A program made the translations under genes and the position numbers. DNA of 64,000 nucleotides, from contig CAMMMX010000003.1 of the NCBI GenBank assembly GCA_946498095.1, positions 62,001-126,000 of the forward strand, in the 5' to 3' direction. Source of the stretch: an uncultured Clostridia bacterium (GTDB lineage Bacteria > Bacillota > Clostridia > Oscillospirales > Ruminococcaceae). The notes beneath the pieces were generated by a model, which had not been told where the DNA came from, made no database searches, and saw only the letters and a list, made by a program, of their open reading frames with translations. Positions 1-10,442 of this stretch are shown here, piece after piece (position 1 is the first letter of the stretch; each line of letters opens with the position of its first letter).

Positions 1-18
1 CCCCCGGTTAACCGAGGG
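1..18. terminator. hairpin at left window edge
   Basis: A short self-complementary sequence (CCCUCGG/CCGGGGG with a UUAA loop, read on the minus strand) lies 20 nt past the stop of the flavoprotein gene. Any U-tract for the minus strand would fall outside the window, so its role as that gene's terminator is inferred. Confidence 0.4.
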
Positions 19-37
19 CTTTTGGTTCCAGTGTACC

Positions 38-1246
38 TTATTTCAAGCTCTGCGCGAAATCCTGTCCGAAGGCTTTCGCTTTCTCAAGATCTTCCGCAGT
101 AGGGACAAATACGACTTTGAACTGCTGCTCAAAAAGATTCACCTTCAGTCCCTTTAAACGGTCCGAAAGGTTGGCGAGCGCCTCGCCGCTCCAGCCGTAT
201 GAGCCGAATACAGCGGCTGGACGCTTAGCGATATTGACAGCGTCAATGTGTGCGAGCAGGATCCAGATAGGAGCTACAGCGTCGCGGTTGAGGGTAGGAG
301 AGCCCAGCAAGAAAGCGTCGGAGGCGTTGAGCTTGGCGCCAAGCTGCGCCATGTCATGCTCGATAACATTCAGTACTTCGACTTCCGCATCAGGAAGGAC
401 AGTGCGAACGCCCTCAGCGATAGCGTCTGCAAGGAGAGCTGTGTTCCCGTAAGCGCTGCAATAGAAGATTGGGATGCTTTTTTTCGTTTTGGTCTGTGGG
501 GCGCTCCAGGTACGGTACATGTCCCGAACATAGGAAAGGCGTCCCTGCTTGGTCAGTACAGGCCCATGGCTGGGACAGACGATATCGATGTCCAGTCCGT
601 CGGTTTTCTCCAGACCCTTCACCACATATGGTTTAAAAGGCCCAAAAATCGCGTCGTAATAGCCTTTAAAGGCTTCCTCATAGCTCTTTGTATAAGACGT
701 TTTATAATCCCAGATCAGTGGTTCACAAAAATGTGCTCCAAAAAAGTCGCAGGAAAACAGAAGTTTTTCGTCTTCCAAATAGGTAAACATGGAATCCGGC
801 CAATGCAAAAAGGGTGCGTTAATAAAGCGTAGGACTTTGCCGCCCCCTAAATCAAGTGTATCACCGTCTTTGACCACCTGAACTTTTATATCGGAGCGGT
901 TGGTGATGTTCTTCAAATACAGTGCTCCTGCCTGAGATACAACGACAGTGATGTCCGGATTGATTTCCAGCAACCGAGCGATTGCGCCGGAATGATCAGG
1001 CTCGTTATGGTTCATGATCAGATAATCTACCTGCTTGAGATCACAGCATTCGGCGATGTTTTCCAAATAACTCTCGAAAAAGTCTAGATGGACTGTTTCC
1101 ACTAAAGCCGTCTTGTTGCCGCCCTTGATCACATACGCGTTATAGGATGTGCCAAAGTCTGTACGCATAATAATGTCAAACACACGCATATTGGGGTTGA
1201 GGATCCCAACGTAGTCAACGCTGCCAGTAATTTTTTTGCTTGGCAT
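38..1246 (-). CDS. fprA: FprA-type A flavoprotein (diiron flavoprotein)
   Basis: Cytoplasmic flavodiiron protein of 402 residues that reduces O2 (or NO) to harmless products with electrons from rubredoxin. The N-terminal metallo-beta-lactamase-like half carries the diiron motif HNEPDH (about residues 80-85) and further ligands such as SHGP; the C-terminal half is a flavodoxin domain with an FMN loop around YGNTALLADA. I chose the ATG at 1246 because an AAAGGA site lies 8 nt upstream; a TTG 39 nt further upstream is also in frame but overlaps the intercistronic hairpin. It follows the rubredoxin gene on the same strand, its likely electron donor. The family call is firm; O2 versus NO preference cannot be read from the sequence. 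Confidence 0.93.
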   Translation of the reverse strand: MPSKKITGSVDYVGILNPNMRVFDIIMRTDFGTSYNAYVIKGGNKTALVETVHLDFFESYLENIAECCDLKQVDYLIMNHNEPDHSGAIARLLEINPDITVVVSQAGALYLKNITNRSDIKVQVVKDGDTLDLGGGKVLRFINAPFLHWPDSMFTYLEDEKLLFSCDFFGAHFCEPLIWDYKTSYTKSYEEAFKGYYDAIFGPFKPYVVKGLEKTDGLDIDIVCPSHGPVLTKQGRLSYVRDMYRTWSAPQTKTKKSIPIFYCSAYGNTALLADAIAEGVRTVLPDAEVEVLNVIEHDMAQLGAKLNASDAFLLGSPTLNRDAVAPIWILLAHIDAVNIAKRPAAVFGSYGWSGEALANLSDRLKGLKVNLFEQQFKVVFVPTAEDLEKAKAFGQDFAQSLK

Positions 1247-1283
1247 ATTGTCAATCCTTTCTGATAGTTTTTTCCAATTCTGC

Positions 1284-1301
1284 AAAAACGGCGCCGTTTT
1301 T
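1284..1301 (-). terminator. intercistronic palindrome between rubredoxin and fprA
   Basis: A perfect 18-nt palindrome, AAAAACG-GCGC-CGTTTTT, begins one base after the rubredoxin stop codon. It has the form of a short intrinsic terminator (7-bp stem, tetraloop, U-run) on either strand. Since fprA follows directly with no visible promoter of its own, it may act as a partial terminator that makes rubredoxin mRNA more abundant than fprA mRNA. Confidence 0.5.
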
Positions 1302-1302
1302 G

Positions 1303-1461
1303 TTATTCGGCCTCAAACAAGTCTTTGCCTACACCGCACAAGGGGCAGACGAAATCCTCCGGGACGTCTTCCCATTTTGTACCGGGCGCAATCCCCTGTT
1401 CTTCACAACCTACTTCCTCGTCGTATACATATCCGCATACCGAACAAACATATTTCGCCAT
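1303..1461 (-). CDS. rubredoxin
   Basis: Small cytoplasmic electron carrier of 52 residues binding one iron through two CxxC knuckles, CSVCGY near the N-terminus and CPLCGVG near the C-terminus. The ATG at 1461 is preceded by GGAGGG with 7 nt spacing and gives the canonical rubredoxin length; an upstream in-frame start would add 12 unrelated residues. It is the first gene of a pair with the FprA flavoprotein, which it probably reduces in oxygen or NO detoxification. A promoter candidate lies at 1545-1573. Confidence 0.95.
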   Translation of the reverse strand: MAKYVCSVCGYVYDEEVGCEEQGIAPGTKWEDVPEDFVCPLCGVGKDLFEAE

Positions 1462-1544
1462 AATAATACCCTCCAATTGGTGGGGAAAACTCCCCATTTA
1501 TGATCAAGAAAGCAAAATGAAAAAGCTTCCTTTCCTCTGGAAAT

Positions 1545-1573
1545 AGTATAACACAAAAACTGACAAATATAAA
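1545..1573 (-). promoter_or_regulatory. sigma-A-type promoter for rubredoxin-fprA
   Basis: On the minus strand TTTATA and TATACT are separated by 17 nt, about 85 nt upstream of the rubredoxin start. The -35 is imperfect (4/6); the -10 is good. The region between promoter and gene shows no clear regulator site. Confidence 0.45.
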
Positions 1574-1624
1574 AGTACACCTTTTTAGTAAATGATTAAC
1601 ATTAAATGAATAAACAAACTGTTC

Positions 1625-4489
1625 CTAGCACGAACCTGGCAGAAGCCGTTTCAGATACTGCCCCGTATAAGATTTTTTACAAGCAGCGATCTTTTCTGGT
1701 GTACCGGTCACGACGACAGTACCGCCCGCGTTACCGCCTTCCGGGCCCAGATCGATAATATAGTCCGCTGTTTTGATGATGTCCAGGTTATGCTCGATTA
1801 CCAAAACGGTGTTACCGGTGTCGACCAGCTTCTGTAGGACCTCAATGAGCTTGTGCACATCAGCGGTATGCAGGCCGGTGGTGGGTTCGTCTAAAATATA
1901 AATGGTCTTACCTGTGGAACGCTTGGACAATTCTGTCGCCAACTTGACACGCTGTGCCTCGCCGCCCGATAGCGTCGTGGCCGGTTGCCCTATCTTGACA
2001 TAGCCAAGTCCAACATCGTAAAGGGTTTGTAGCTTACGCTGAATCTTGGGAATATTGGCAAAGAAGGCAAGGCCCTCTTCCACGGTCATCTCCAAAACGT
2101 CATAGATGCTTTTCCCCTTGTATTTTACCTCAAGGGTTTCCCGGTTATACCTTTTTCCCTTACACACCTCGCAGGGAACAAAGATATCCGGTAGGAAATG
2201 CATTTCAATTTTCAGGATGCCGTCGCCTTCGCAGGCTTCACAACGCCCGCCCTTGACGTTGAAGGAAAAGCGTCCACTGGTAAAGCCTTTCATCTTAGCA
2301 TCATTGGTTTGTGCAAATACCTCCCGGATGTCGGTGAAAACACCGGTATAGGTCGCGGGGTTGGAACGGGGTGTACGGCCGATGGGGGATTGGTCGATAT
2401 CGATGACTTTGTCCAAGTACTCCAACCCATCTATGGAAGCGTAAGCACCTGGATGTGTCTTCGCACCATTGAGTTCGGATGCCAGCACCTTATAGATAAT
2501 CTCGTTGACCAACGAGCTTTTGCCGGAACCGGACACACCTGTAACGCAGCAGAAGGTACCGAGTGGAATATCAACGTTAACTTTCTTCAGGTTGTTTTGC
2601 GCCGCTCCTTTGATGCGAAGGTATTTGCCGTTTCCCTTCCGGCGGTTAGAGGGGACTTCGATTTGCTTCTTTCCGCTGAGGTATTGTCCGGTGATGGAAT
2701 TTTCGCAGGCCATGATTTCACTTACGGTACCGGCACAGATCACATTCCCGCCGTGAACACCGGCACCGGGGCCTATGTCGACGATAAAGTCCGCCTCGCG
2801 CATGGTATCCTCGTCATGTTCGACGACAATCAGCGTGTTTCCCAAATCGCGCAGACGCTTGAGCGTTGCGATGAGCTTATCGTTATCACGTTGATGGAGC
2901 CCGATACTCGGTTCATCCAGGATATACAGAACGCCCATCAAGGAAGAGCCAATCTGCGTTGCCAGACGAATACGCTGGCTTTCGCCACCCGACAGGGTGC
3001 CGGATGCCCGTGACAATGTCAAATACTGTAAGCCGACGCTTTTCAAAAAGCCTAAACGCTCCTTTACTTCTTTGAGGATACTATCGGCTATCATTTTGTC
3101 ACGTTCGGACAGCTGTAACTGTTCAACGAAATCCAATGCTTCTGTGACGGACATCTTACAGAATTGACTGATGTTGACGCCGCCGACAGTGACAGACAGG
3201 GACTCCTTTTTGAGACGTTCGCCATGGCAGTCGGGACAATCTACCGCGCTCATGCAGGACTCTATTTCACTACGCATATAATCGCTACTGGTTTCCCGGA
3301 AGCGTCGTTCCAAGTTGTTGACGATGCCTTCGAACTCGCTCATATAAGTTCCGCCACCATAGGAGCCCTGGCGTGTCAACTCAATTTTCTCACCTTTGGA
3401 ACCATAGAGCAGGATGTCGACAATTCTCTCCGGCAGTTCCTTCACCGGCGTTTCCAGGGAGAAGCCATAATGCTTGGCCAGACCCTCGTAGTACATTTTA
3501 GCGATAGTACCTTCCTCGCAATAGTACCAGCCGCTGGCTTTGATTGCTCCTTGCGCGATAGACAAATTCGGGTTTGGTATGACCAGTCGTGGATTCACCT
3601 TGAGGAAGGTGCCAAGTCCGGTGCATTTGGGACAGGCACCGAAGGGGTTGTTAAAGGAGAACATCCGGGGAACGAGTTCCTCGATGCTGACGCCATGTTC
3701 AGGACAGGCGTAGTTTTGGGAAAAAAGGATTTCTTCCCCGCCTACAACGTCACAGATAACAAGACCTCCGGAAAGAGCGGCCGCCGTCTCGATAGAATCA
3801 GAAAGGCGAGACTTGATGTCAGGTTTTATCACAAGACGGTCGACGATGATTTCAATGCTGTGTTTCTTGTTTTTTTCCAATTTGATTTCTTCCGACAGGT
3901 CGTAAACGTTTCCGTCGACGCGTACGCGTACGTATCCGGAACGCCGTGCGCTATCAAACTCCTTGATGTGCTCCCCCTTACGTGCACGAACAACTGGGGC
4001 AAGCAGCTGTACGCGCGTCCCCTCCGGCAATGTGAGAATCTGGTCGACGATCTGATCCACCGTTTGCTGTTTGATTTCCCGTCCACAGACCGGGCAGTGC
4101 GGGATACCGATTCGGGCATACAGCAAACGGAGATAGTCATAGATTTCTGTTACGGTACCGACAGTGGAACGGGGGTTTTTCGACGTCGTCTTCTGGTCAA
4201 TGGAGATGGCAGGCGAGAGTCCGTCGATGCTGTCCACATCGGGCTTTTCCATTTGGCCGAGGAATTGCCGGGCGTAGGAGGACAGGCTTTCCATATAGCG
4301 GCGCTGACCGTCTGCAAATATGGTATCGAAAGCGAGGGAACTCTTACCGGACCCGGAAAGCCCGGTGAAGACGATCAGCTGATCGCGGGGAATTTCCAGA
4401 TTGATATTTTTCAGGTTGTGCTCACGTGCGCCGCGGATGATAATTTTGTCCCGCTGCGGGCGGTGCGTTTCCTGCGTGTTGGACTGCAT
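1625..4489 (-). CDS. uvrA: excinuclease ABC subunit A
   Basis: DNA damage recognition ATPase of nucleotide excision repair, 954 residues, the usual length. Two ABC ATPase modules are visible: Walker [10 protein letters not shown] near residue 42 and GVSGSGKSS in the C-terminal half, each with an LSGGE signature. CPVCGRE and the paired CEAC/CEVC knuckles are the zinc-binding motifs. UvrA loads UvrB at lesions. It is the second gene of a uvrB-uvrA operon with a 25-nt gap. The stop is followed by about 120 nt without an obvious terminator. Confidence 0.98.
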   Translation of the reverse strand: MQSNTQETHRPQRDKIIIRGAREHNLKNINLEIPRDQLIVFTGLSGSGKSSLAFDTIFADGQRRYMESLSSYARQFLGQMEKPDVDSIDGLSPAISIDQKTTSKNPRSTVGTVTEIYDYLRLLYARIGIPHCPVCGREIKQQTVDQIVDQILTLPEGTRVQLLAPVVRARKGEHIKEFDSARRSGYVRVRVDGNVYDLSEEIKLEKNKKHSIEIIVDRLVIKPDIKSRLSDSIETAAALSGGLVICDVVGGEEILFSQNYACPEHGVSIEELVPRMFSFNNPFGACPKCTGLGTFLKVNPRLVIPNPNLSIAQGAIKASGWYYCEEGTIAKMYYEGLAKHYGFSLETPVKELPERIVDILLYGSKGEKIELTRQGSYGGGTYMSEFEGIVNNLERRFRETSSDYMRSEIESCMSAVDCPDCHGERLKKESLSVTVGGVNISQFCKMSVTEALDFVEQLQLSERDKMIADSILKEVKERLGFLKSVGLQYLTLSRASGTLSGGESQRIRLATQIGSSLMGVLYILDEPSIGLHQRDNDKLIATLKRLRDLGNTLIVVEHDEDTMREADFIVDIGPGAGVHGGNVICAGTVSEIMACENSITGQYLSGKKQIEVPSNRRKGNGKYLRIKGAAQNNLKKVNVDIPLGTFCCVTGVSGSGKSSLVNEIIYKVLASELNGAKTHPGAYASIDGLEYLDKVIDIDQSPIGRTPRSNPATYTGVFTDIREVFAQTNDAKMKGFTSGRFSFNVKGGRCEACEGDGILKIEMHFLPDIFVPCEVCKGKRYNRETLEVKYKGKSIYDVLEMTVEEGLAFFANIPKIQRKLQTLYDVGLGYVKIGQPATTLSGGEAQRVKLATELSKRSTGKTIYILDEPTTGLHTADVHKLIEVLQKLVDTGNTVLVIEHNLDIIKTADYIIDLGPEGGNAGGTVVVTGTPEKIAACKKSYTGQYLKRLLPGSC

Positions 4490-4514
4490 GCAGATCTTCC
4501 CTTTCCATTTATCT

Positions 4515-6488
4515 TTACTTTTTCAGTTCAGCGATTTTATCACGCAAAAATGCCGCGTGTTCGAATTCCAGCATTTTTGACGCGTTTTTCATTTCGGTCG
4601 TCAGCTTGCGAATTAACGCGTCCTTTTCAGCTCGCGTCATCTGCTTTTCCGTAGGCTTGGTTTCCTTTTCGACCTCTTCACGTACCGAGATTTCCAGAAC
4701 GTCGCGGACCTCTTTGCGGATGGTCTGAGGCGTAATTCCATGCGCCTCATTGTACGCCATTTGGATCTGCCGGCGCCGCTGCGTCTCGTTCAATGCCCGT
4801 TCCATAGATCCTGTCACTTGATCCGCGTACATGATGACCTTTCCCTCACTGTTGCGTGCGGCACGCCCGATGGTCTGAATCAAAGACGTTTCGCTGCGAA
4901 GGAAGCCTTCCTTATCAGCGTCTAATATGGCGACAAGCGATACCTCCGGCAGGTCAAGACCTTCGCGCAACAAGTTGATGCCAACCAGAACATCAAAGCG
5001 TCCAAGTCGGAGATCCCGAATGATTTCCATACGCTCTATGGTGTCAATATCATGATGCATGTAACGGATTTTGATGCCAAGATTTTCGTAATAAGTCGTC
5101 AAATCTTCCGCCATTTTCTTGGTTAGCGTCGTGATCAGGACACGCTCCTTGCGTTCGACGCGCTGATTGATTTCCGACAAAAGATCGGCGATTTGACCTT
5201 CTACAGGCCGGACGGAAACCTCAGGATCTACCAGCCCTGTCGGACGGATCACCTGCTCCACCACACGGGTGGATTTCGTCCTTTCAAATTCGCCGGGGGT
5301 TGCACTGACAAACATCACCTGGTTCAGCTTTTGATAGAATTCATCGAAGTTTAATGGGCGGTTGTCATAAGCGGAAGGGAGACGGAAGCCGTAGTCTACA
5401 AGGGTCTGCTTCCGTGCTCTGTCACCAGCATACATGGCCCTTACCTGGGGCAACGTGACGTGGGACTCGTCGATCATCAACACGAAGTCCTTCGGGAAGT
5501 GGTCGAGCAGCGTATAGGGCATAGAGCCGGGCTTACGGCGGGAGAGGATACGCGAGTAATTTTCAATTCCTTTGCATACGCCAATCTCCTGCAGCATTTC
5601 AATATCGTACAGGGTACGCTGTTCGATTCGCTGCGCTTCCAGCAGCATCTCGTTATCGCGGAAAAATTTGACCCTTTCCTGCAGCTCCGCCCGAATTTCG
5701 TCAATCGCCTCGGCCATTTTTTCCTTTGGTACGATATAGTGTGACGCGGGATAGATGGCCGCGTGGGTGACGACCGCTTTTACTTCTCCTGTCACGACGT
5801 TGATTTCTGAAATCCGGTCAACTTCGTCTCCGAAGAACTCGACGCGAATAGCGGTATCCCCTGAATAGGCAGGAAAAATTTCCACGACGTCGCCGCGTAC
5901 GCGAAATTTGTTGCGGATAAAATTAACGTCGTTGCGGTCGTATTGAATCAGTACCAGCTTATGCAGCAGATCGTCACGGCTGAGAGACATACCTGTACGG
6001 ACGGAGACCATCATGTCACGGTAATCATCTGGGCTGCCTAAGGAGTAGATGCAGGAAACGCTGGAAACGATGATCACATCGCGCCGTTCTGCCAATGCAC
6101 TGGTCGCCGAGTGACGCAACTTGTCAATTTCGTCGTTAATCTGGCTGTCTTTTTCGATATAACTGTCGGTGGAAGGAATATAGGCCTCCGGCTGGTAGTA
6201 ATCGTAATAGGAGACGAAATATTCCACTGCGTTTTCTGGAAAAAATTCCTTAAATTCGCTGCAAAGCTGCGCGGCGAGCGTCTTGTTATGCGCGAGTATT
6301 AACGTTGGACGGTTAATTTGTTCGATGATATTCGCCATCGTAAAGGTTTTGCCGGAGCCGGTAACGCCCATCAGCGTCAGTTCCTTTTCTCCTTTTTGCA
6401 GACCGTCCACGAGCTGGGCAATCGCCTGCGGCTGGTCGCCGGTCGGTTTATATTCTGAATGTAGCTTGAATCGTCCCTCTGTATTCAT
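4515..6488 (-). CDS. uvrB: excinuclease ABC subunit B
   Basis: Damage-verifying helicase-like subunit of the UvrABC excinuclease, 657 residues. It opens with [17 protein letters not shown], typical of the family, followed by Walker [11 protein letters not shown], the beta-hairpin region, helicase motifs (IGRAAR) and a C-terminal UVR domain that binds UvrC. The ATG at 6488 has a GGAG site about 6 nt upstream and matches the family N-terminus; a longer in-frame start would add 25 unrelated residues. It heads the uvrB-uvrA operon behind the strong promoter at 6566-6594. I saw no Gram-positive LexA box (GAAC-N4-GTTC) at the promoter. Confidence 0.98.
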   Translation of the reverse strand: MNTEGRFKLHSEYKPTGDQPQAIAQLVDGLQKGEKELTLMGVTGSGKTFTMANIIEQINRPTLILAHNKTLAAQLCSEFKEFFPENAVEYFVSYYDYYQPEAYIPSTDSYIEKDSQINDEIDKLRHSATSALAERRDVIIVSSVSCIYSLGSPDDYRDMMVSVRTGMSLSRDDLLHKLVLIQYDRNDVNFIRNKFRVRGDVVEIFPAYSGDTAIRVEFFGDEVDRISEINVVTGEVKAVVTHAAIYPASHYIVPKEKMAEAIDEIRAELQERVKFFRDNEMLLEAQRIEQRTLYDIEMLQEIGVCKGIENYSRILSRRKPGSMPYTLLDHFPKDFVLMIDESHVTLPQVRAMYAGDRARKQTLVDYGFRLPSAYDNRPLNFDEFYQKLNQVMFVSATPGEFERTKSTRVVEQVIRPTGLVDPEVSVRPVEGQIADLLSEINQRVERKERVLITTLTKKMAEDLTTYYENLGIKIRYMHHDIDTIERMEIIRDLRLGRFDVLVGINLLREGLDLPEVSLVAILDADKEGFLRSETSLIQTIGRAARNSEGKVIMYADQVTGSMERALNETQRRRQIQMAYNEAHGITPQTIRKEVRDVLEISVREEVEKETKPTEKQMTRAEKDALIRKLTTEMKNASKMLEFEHAAFLRDKIAELKK

Positions 6489-6565
6489 ATTCCGCTCCGT
6501 TAAATGACCCGGAGAAAAAATGCTCCGGGAAGTTTCTGTAGTCCGTAGAAAGGCATTCCGCATCT

Positions 6566-6594
6566 ATTGTAAGCCCTGCGGCGACAAATGTCAA
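6566..6594 (-). promoter_or_regulatory. sigma-A promoter of uvrB-uvrA
   Basis: On the minus strand a perfect TTGACA is followed after 17 nt by TACAAT (5/6), about 75 nt upstream of the uvrB start. No promoter element in the neighbourhood matches as well. Confidence 0.8.
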
Positions 6595-6707
6595 CGATTG
6601 AGCATATTGGTAAAAAAAGAAAGAATTTAGAATTCAATACACAACATTTGTACCGTTTTTATAGCATATTGATAGCTTTTCAGTTATGAAAAACGTTGAT
6701 ATAACCG

Positions 6708-7436
6708 TCAAGACATGACGTTCCTCCTGCACTCCTGAAGTTGTCCGCTTTCCGCGAAGGAGAGATAGCCTTTATTTCCGACGATGATATGATCGGATAA
6801 CGTAATCCCAACGTGAGAGAGATACTCCGCAGCGTAAGCGGTAATAGACAGATCTGCATCGGAGGGGATAGGCGCACCGCCGGGATGATTGTGGGCCAGA
6901 ATCGCATAGACCGCGTGATGGGCGAGGACAAACTCCAGAACTTTGCGCAGGCTGAATTGTACACGGCTGGCGTCGCCAGTTCCTAGACTCTTGTGCGCTG
7001 TCATGCGCCGTTGTGCATCCAGACAAATTACGCTGTACTCCTCTGCATTTTTTCCTACATAATAGGAAGACAGGTAATCTGCAATTTTTTCCGGACGATC
7101 CATGACCAGACTGCTGATACTCTTTTCCATCATGTAGCGACGGCAAAGCTGTGGAATCATTTTAAGCAAAATGGCGCTGTTGCGTCCGATACCGCTGACC
7201 TCCTGAAGCTGCGAAAGCTCAGCGTCGATGACGCCGGAAAAACTACCGAAGGTGTCAATCAGGTCGTGAGCCAGTTCATTGGTATCACCGCGCGGAAGCG
7301 CGTAAAAAAGAACAAGCTCAAGGATGTTATGATCTTCCCAACTGTCCAACCCTTCCATAACAAAACGGTTGCGCAAACGCTGACGATGGCCGCTATGTGC
7401 ATTTTCATTCCCGGGAAGTTTTTGCTTTGTTTTCAT
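6708..7436 (-). CDS. radC: RadC family JAB/MPN-domain protein
   Basis: RadC-family protein of about 242 residues. It has a helix-hairpin-helix segment (LQEVSGIGRNSA) and a C-terminal JAB/MPN metal-binding motif, HNHPGG followed by SDAD. The biological role of RadC is unresolved despite the name. The start is uncertain. The ATG at 7436 begins just before the conserved SGHRQRLRNRF segment but lacks a clear ribosome site. A TTG at 7517 has an AGGA nearby, but a TATAAT hexamer at 7533-7538 would put the transcript start only a few bases before it. The gene stands alone, divergent from the pseudouridine synthase. Confidence 0.88.
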   Translation of the reverse strand: MKTKQKLPGNENAHSGHRQRLRNRFVMEGLDSWEDHNILELVLFYALPRGDTNELAHDLIDTFGSFSGVIDAELSQLQEVSGIGRNSAILLKMIPQLCRRYMMEKSISSLVMDRPEKIADYLSSYYVGKNAEEYSVICLDAQRRMTAHKSLGTGDASRVQFSLRKVLEFVLAHHAVYAILAHNHPGGAPIPSDADLSITAYAAEYLSHVGITLSDHIIVGNKGYLSFAESGQLQECRRNVMS

Positions 7437-7637
7437 ATACTTCATGCAAAACAGAGCAATAGTGCTCGCTTGGCAATCCAACCGCCTTTCTTCATGAATA
7501 AAATCAGAAAAAACCAAATCGTTCCTGATTCCATTATAATATACAAGCGGATGTTTGCATAGATGATTTTTTCAACCAACTGTGCTATAATAAAGCCATC
7601 TACTTGCGAACAAGCAAAAACGGGAGGCCCAGCACCT

Positions 7638-8597
7638 ATGAGGGAATTTACCATCAACGGCAATGACGCAGGGCAGCGTGTGGACAAATTCATAACCAAA
7701 ACGGTGCCGAGTCTGCCTCAGAGCCTTATATATAAGTATATCCGGTTAAAGCGGATCAAACTCAACGGCAAGCGTTGCGATATCAATACCCGTATACACC
7801 AGGGCGATGTGCTGCAAATGTACGTGAACGACTCATTTTTTGAGAACAGTCAGGAAATGGCCTTTCTGCATGTACCGGCTGCACTGGATGTCATCTATGA
7901 GGATGAAAATATCCTTCTGATAGATAAAAAACCCGGCCTCGTTGTTCATGAGGATGAATCCGGAGGGATCGACACGCTCATCAACCGGATTCTTCACTAC
8001 CTGTATGACAAAGAGGAATACCGTCCGCAGGAGGAAAATAGCTTTGTCCCAGCGTTGTGTAACCGCATCGATCGCAACACTGGAGGCATTGTCATCGCGG
8101 CGAAAAACGCGGCCGCCCTGCGCGTGCTCAACCAAAAAATCAAAGACAGGGAAATACAAAAGCTGTATTTGTGCATCGTACTGGGCCATCCCCGTCCCAG
8201 GAGCGGCGTTATGACCGCTTACCTCGAAAAGGACGCTGCTGGGAATAAGGTTACGGTGTCGGACCGGAAAACGGGTTCGAACCGTACCATCGTTACTGCG
8301 TACAGGGTACTGGAGGAAAATCAAAAATACAGCCTCGTGGAGGTTGATTTGCGCACAGGGAGGACGCACCAGATCAGGGCGCATTTTGCTTACGCAGGCT
8401 ACCCGCTGCTTGGAGACGGCAAATACGGAATTGGTAGGGAAAACCGTATTGCCGGCCTTGATCGGCAGGCACTTTACGCGTACCGGCTGACTTTCCATTT
8501 TACATCGGATAGCGGATGCATGAGCTATCTTGATGGGAAAACCTTCACGGTACCTAGAGTCTGGTTCCGGGACAAATATTTTCCAAACCACACGTGA
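7638..8597 (+). CDS. RluA/RluD family pseudouridine synthase
   Basis: RNA pseudouridine synthase of 319 residues. An N-terminal S4 RNA-binding domain (about residues 8-60, QRVDKFI...RIKLNGKR) precedes the catalytic domain with the signature HRIDRNTGG-type motif (NRIDRNTGGIVI); its Asp is the catalytic residue. The later RTHQIRAHF motif is also diagnostic. The ATG at 7638 is preceded by GGGAGG at about 10 nt. Target sites cannot be assigned; RluC/D-type 23S rRNA modification is the usual role. A TATAAT hexamer about 55 nt upstream may be the -10, with a weak -35. Confidence 0.93.
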   Translation: MREFTINGNDAGQRVDKFITKTVPSLPQSLIYKYIRLKRIKLNGKRCDINTRIHQGDVLQMYVNDSFFENSQEMAFLHVPAALDVIYEDENILLIDKKPGLVVHEDESGGIDTLINRILHYLYDKEEYRPQEENSFVPALCNRIDRNTGGIVIAAKNAAALRVLNQKIKDREIQKLYLCIVLGHPRPRSGVMTAYLEKDAAGNKVTVSDRKTGSNRTIVTAYRVLEENQKYSLVEVDLRTGRTHQIRAHFAYAGYPLLGDGKYGIGRENRIAGLDRQALYAYRLTFHFTSDSGCMSYLDGKTFTVPRVWFRDKYFPNHT

Positions 8598-8829
8598 CGG
8601 TTCTTTCTCATTATACGCTTTCCCTCTACGGAGTTTGTGACATTTTTCTTAGAATATTAAGAATTTTTATTGGAATTTCTCCAAGAAGTTTAGGCAGATA
8701 GGACGGTAGTTTCATAAAATATGCAGGCATACAGTCGAATCTTGTACGGAAGATATCGATAATGAGGAATCTGCGATCTGATTGAAACTGTTGGGGACAG
8801 TTGATGATATATCAATAGGAGGGGTGTAT

Positions 8830-9939
8830 ATGAAACAGAGATACGACGTTGCGGCATATGTATGGCCATCTTACACGGGGGACGAGCCGCGCAGCCGCAT
8901 TTTCTGGCCGGAGGGTGTCGGCGAGTGGCAGACGGTGCGGGAAGCTGGGGCGAAGTTCCCGGGGCACAGGTGGCCGCGCCGCCCGGTGTGGGGGTACGTG
9001 AATGAAGCGGATCGGTATGTGATGGAGATGGAAATCGAGGCGGCTGTTGATCATGGAGTCAATGTTTTCCTTTACGATTGGTACTGGTACGACGGGCGCC
9101 CGTTTTTAGAGAACTGCCTTAATGACGGCTTCCTCAAGGCGAAGAACAACGAAAAGATGCACTTTTTTCTGATGTGGGCCAACCATGACGCGACCTATCT
9201 ATGGGATAAGCGCAATGCGTCTGATCAAAGCACTGCCATTTGGCGCGGTGGTGTGGGGAGGGCTGAGTTCGAGCGTGCTGCCGGCAGAATAGTAGACCGT
9301 TATTTCGGCCTCCCCAATTATTACCGTATTGATGGCAGGCCTGTGCTGGATATCTACATGCTGGAGAACCTTCTTGACGGACTAGGCGGCATTGAGGAGA
9401 CGAAAAGTGCGTTGGACTGGTTACAAAACCGCTGCATACAGGCTGGGTTTCCCGGCGTTTACCTGATGTTGTCCGTGTCCGATTGGCTAATCCGTCCTTA
9501 TCGATGCACAGACGGACGTGTCATCGATATTCCTGCGGACATTGCGCCGCGCCTGGGCTTCCATGGAGCGACCCATTACCAGTTCTGCCATTTCACCAAC
9601 ATTGATCAGCCCTATCCAGATGTTGCAGTGCAGGCGATCGCATCATGGGAGACGATGTCGGCACGCTACGGCGTTGCCTACTACCCACATGTCTCTGTTG
9701 GCTGGGATAACAATCCCCGATTTCCGGGACAAAATGGCGGGCAAATGGAGAAAAACACGCCGGAGGAGTTCGAGAAAGCCCTGCTGGCTGCAAAGCGGTA
9801 TGTGGATGCTCACCCGCAACAGCCCAAGCTCATCACCCTCAACAGCTGGAATGAATGGACCGAAACAAGTTACCTTCAGCCAGATGATCAATACGGGTAT
9901 GCTTATTTGGAAGCGGTCAAACGGGTTTTTGTTCGGTAA
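8830..9939 (+). CDS. glycoside hydrolase family 99-like / WbsX domain protein
   Basis: Protein of 369 residues with the features of the WbsX/GH99-like fold: YVWPSYTGD near the N-terminus, an aromatic-rich YDWYWYDGRPF stretch, MWANHD, and NSWNEWTE near the C-terminus. Members are annotated either as polysaccharide-biosynthesis enzymes or as glycosidases related to GH99 (endo-alpha-mannosidase). There is no signal peptide, so it probably acts in the cytoplasm. The ATG at 8830 is preceded by AGGAGGGG. It stands alone and is not next to a surface polysaccharide cluster, which slightly favours a catabolic role. Substrate is unknown. Confidence 0.78.
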   Translation: MKQRYDVAAYVWPSYTGDEPRSRIFWPEGVGEWQTVREAGAKFPGHRWPRRPVWGYVNEADRYVMEMEIEAAVDHGVNVFLYDWYWYDGRPFLENCLNDGFLKAKNNEKMHFFLMWANHDATYLWDKRNASDQSTAIWRGGVGRAEFERAAGRIVDRYFGLPNYYRIDGRPVLDIYMLENLLDGLGGIEETKSALDWLQNRCIQAGFPGVYLMLSVSDWLIRPYRCTDGRVIDIPADIAPRLGFHGATHYQFCHFTNIDQPYPDVAVQAIASWETMSARYGVAYYPHVSVGWDNNPRFPGQNGGQMEKNTPEEFEKALLAAKRYVDAHPQQPKLITLNSWNEWTETSYLQPDDQYGYAYLEAVKRVFVR

Positions 9940-10206
9940 AAATTGCCTTTTCCTTGTGGAGCGAAAAAGGACATGGCAGGGCGCCACCTGTAAGAGAGGT
10001 GCCCTCAGCCGGCTCTTTTGCAATGTTCACATTCTCGAAGGGACTGGGGGAGATTTTGGGGAGAAGGCTCCGGTATCACGTTTTTGTGTTTGTAATGGTA
10101 TTGGTGCATATTTCCTTTGTTGCAATAGCATAAGTGTATATCGATCGGGCATACAGCTTTGACGCTGTTTGATTCAAGAGGTCCCACAATCAATCCGTAG
10201 GATTGA

Positions 10207-10254
10207 CATAACAATGCCGTTTAACGGCCCCATCCGTTAGACGGCATTGTTATG
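10207..10254. repeat. 21-bp inverted repeat with 6-nt loop in a non-coding stretch
   Basis: Arms at 10207-10227 and 10234-10254 pair over 21 positions with a single G-U wobble, starting CATAACAATG and ending CATTGTTATG, around a CCCCAT loop. No clear U-run follows on either strand. The non-coding stretch 9940-10442 otherwise holds a weak bulged hairpin near 9979-10004 and an AT-rich promoter-like segment at its right end. It could be a bidirectional terminator, a dispersed palindromic element or a stable small RNA hairpin. Confidence 0.75.
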
Positions 10255-10381
10255 CTTATCAGTATATTTCGGAGGGTATCATGCGTGTCAAGTAAAGATG
10301 GAAAGCTGGCAAACGACCGATTCCAGATATCATACACCTTGATGTTCTTTTTAATAATTTGTAAAACGTGGGATTTATGGA

Positions 10382-10410
10382 TTAATAATTTAAACGAATT
10401 AAAATATAAT
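10382..10410 (+). promoter_or_regulatory. candidate promoter for the 144-residue hypothetical gene
   Basis: A perfect TATAAT at 10405-10410 lies 17 nt after a weak TTAATA, in a very AT-rich segment 33 nt upstream of the coding start. The -35 match is 4/6. Confidence 0.4.
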
Positions 10411-10442
10411 AGAATTAAAACGAATGAAAGGCGGTTTGAAAG

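Noticed and set aside
3164..4654. Very long plus-strand open frame opposite uvrA
   Set aside because: It is antisense to a clearly coding, conserved gene and has no ribosome site or family motifs.
8270..8295. GGTTCGAACC resembling a tRNA T-loop
   Set aside because: It lies within the pseudouridine synthase coding frame and no acceptor or anticodon stems surround it.
9979..10004. Hairpin GGGC...ACCT/AGGTGCCC after the WbsX-like gene
   Set aside because: The stem needs a 3-nt bulge and the T-run is 10 nt away, so I do not call it a terminator.
10005..10214. 69-residue minus-strand open frame in the non-coding stretch
   Set aside because: No ribosome site, Cys/His-rich shadow-like composition, and one end runs into the inverted repeat.
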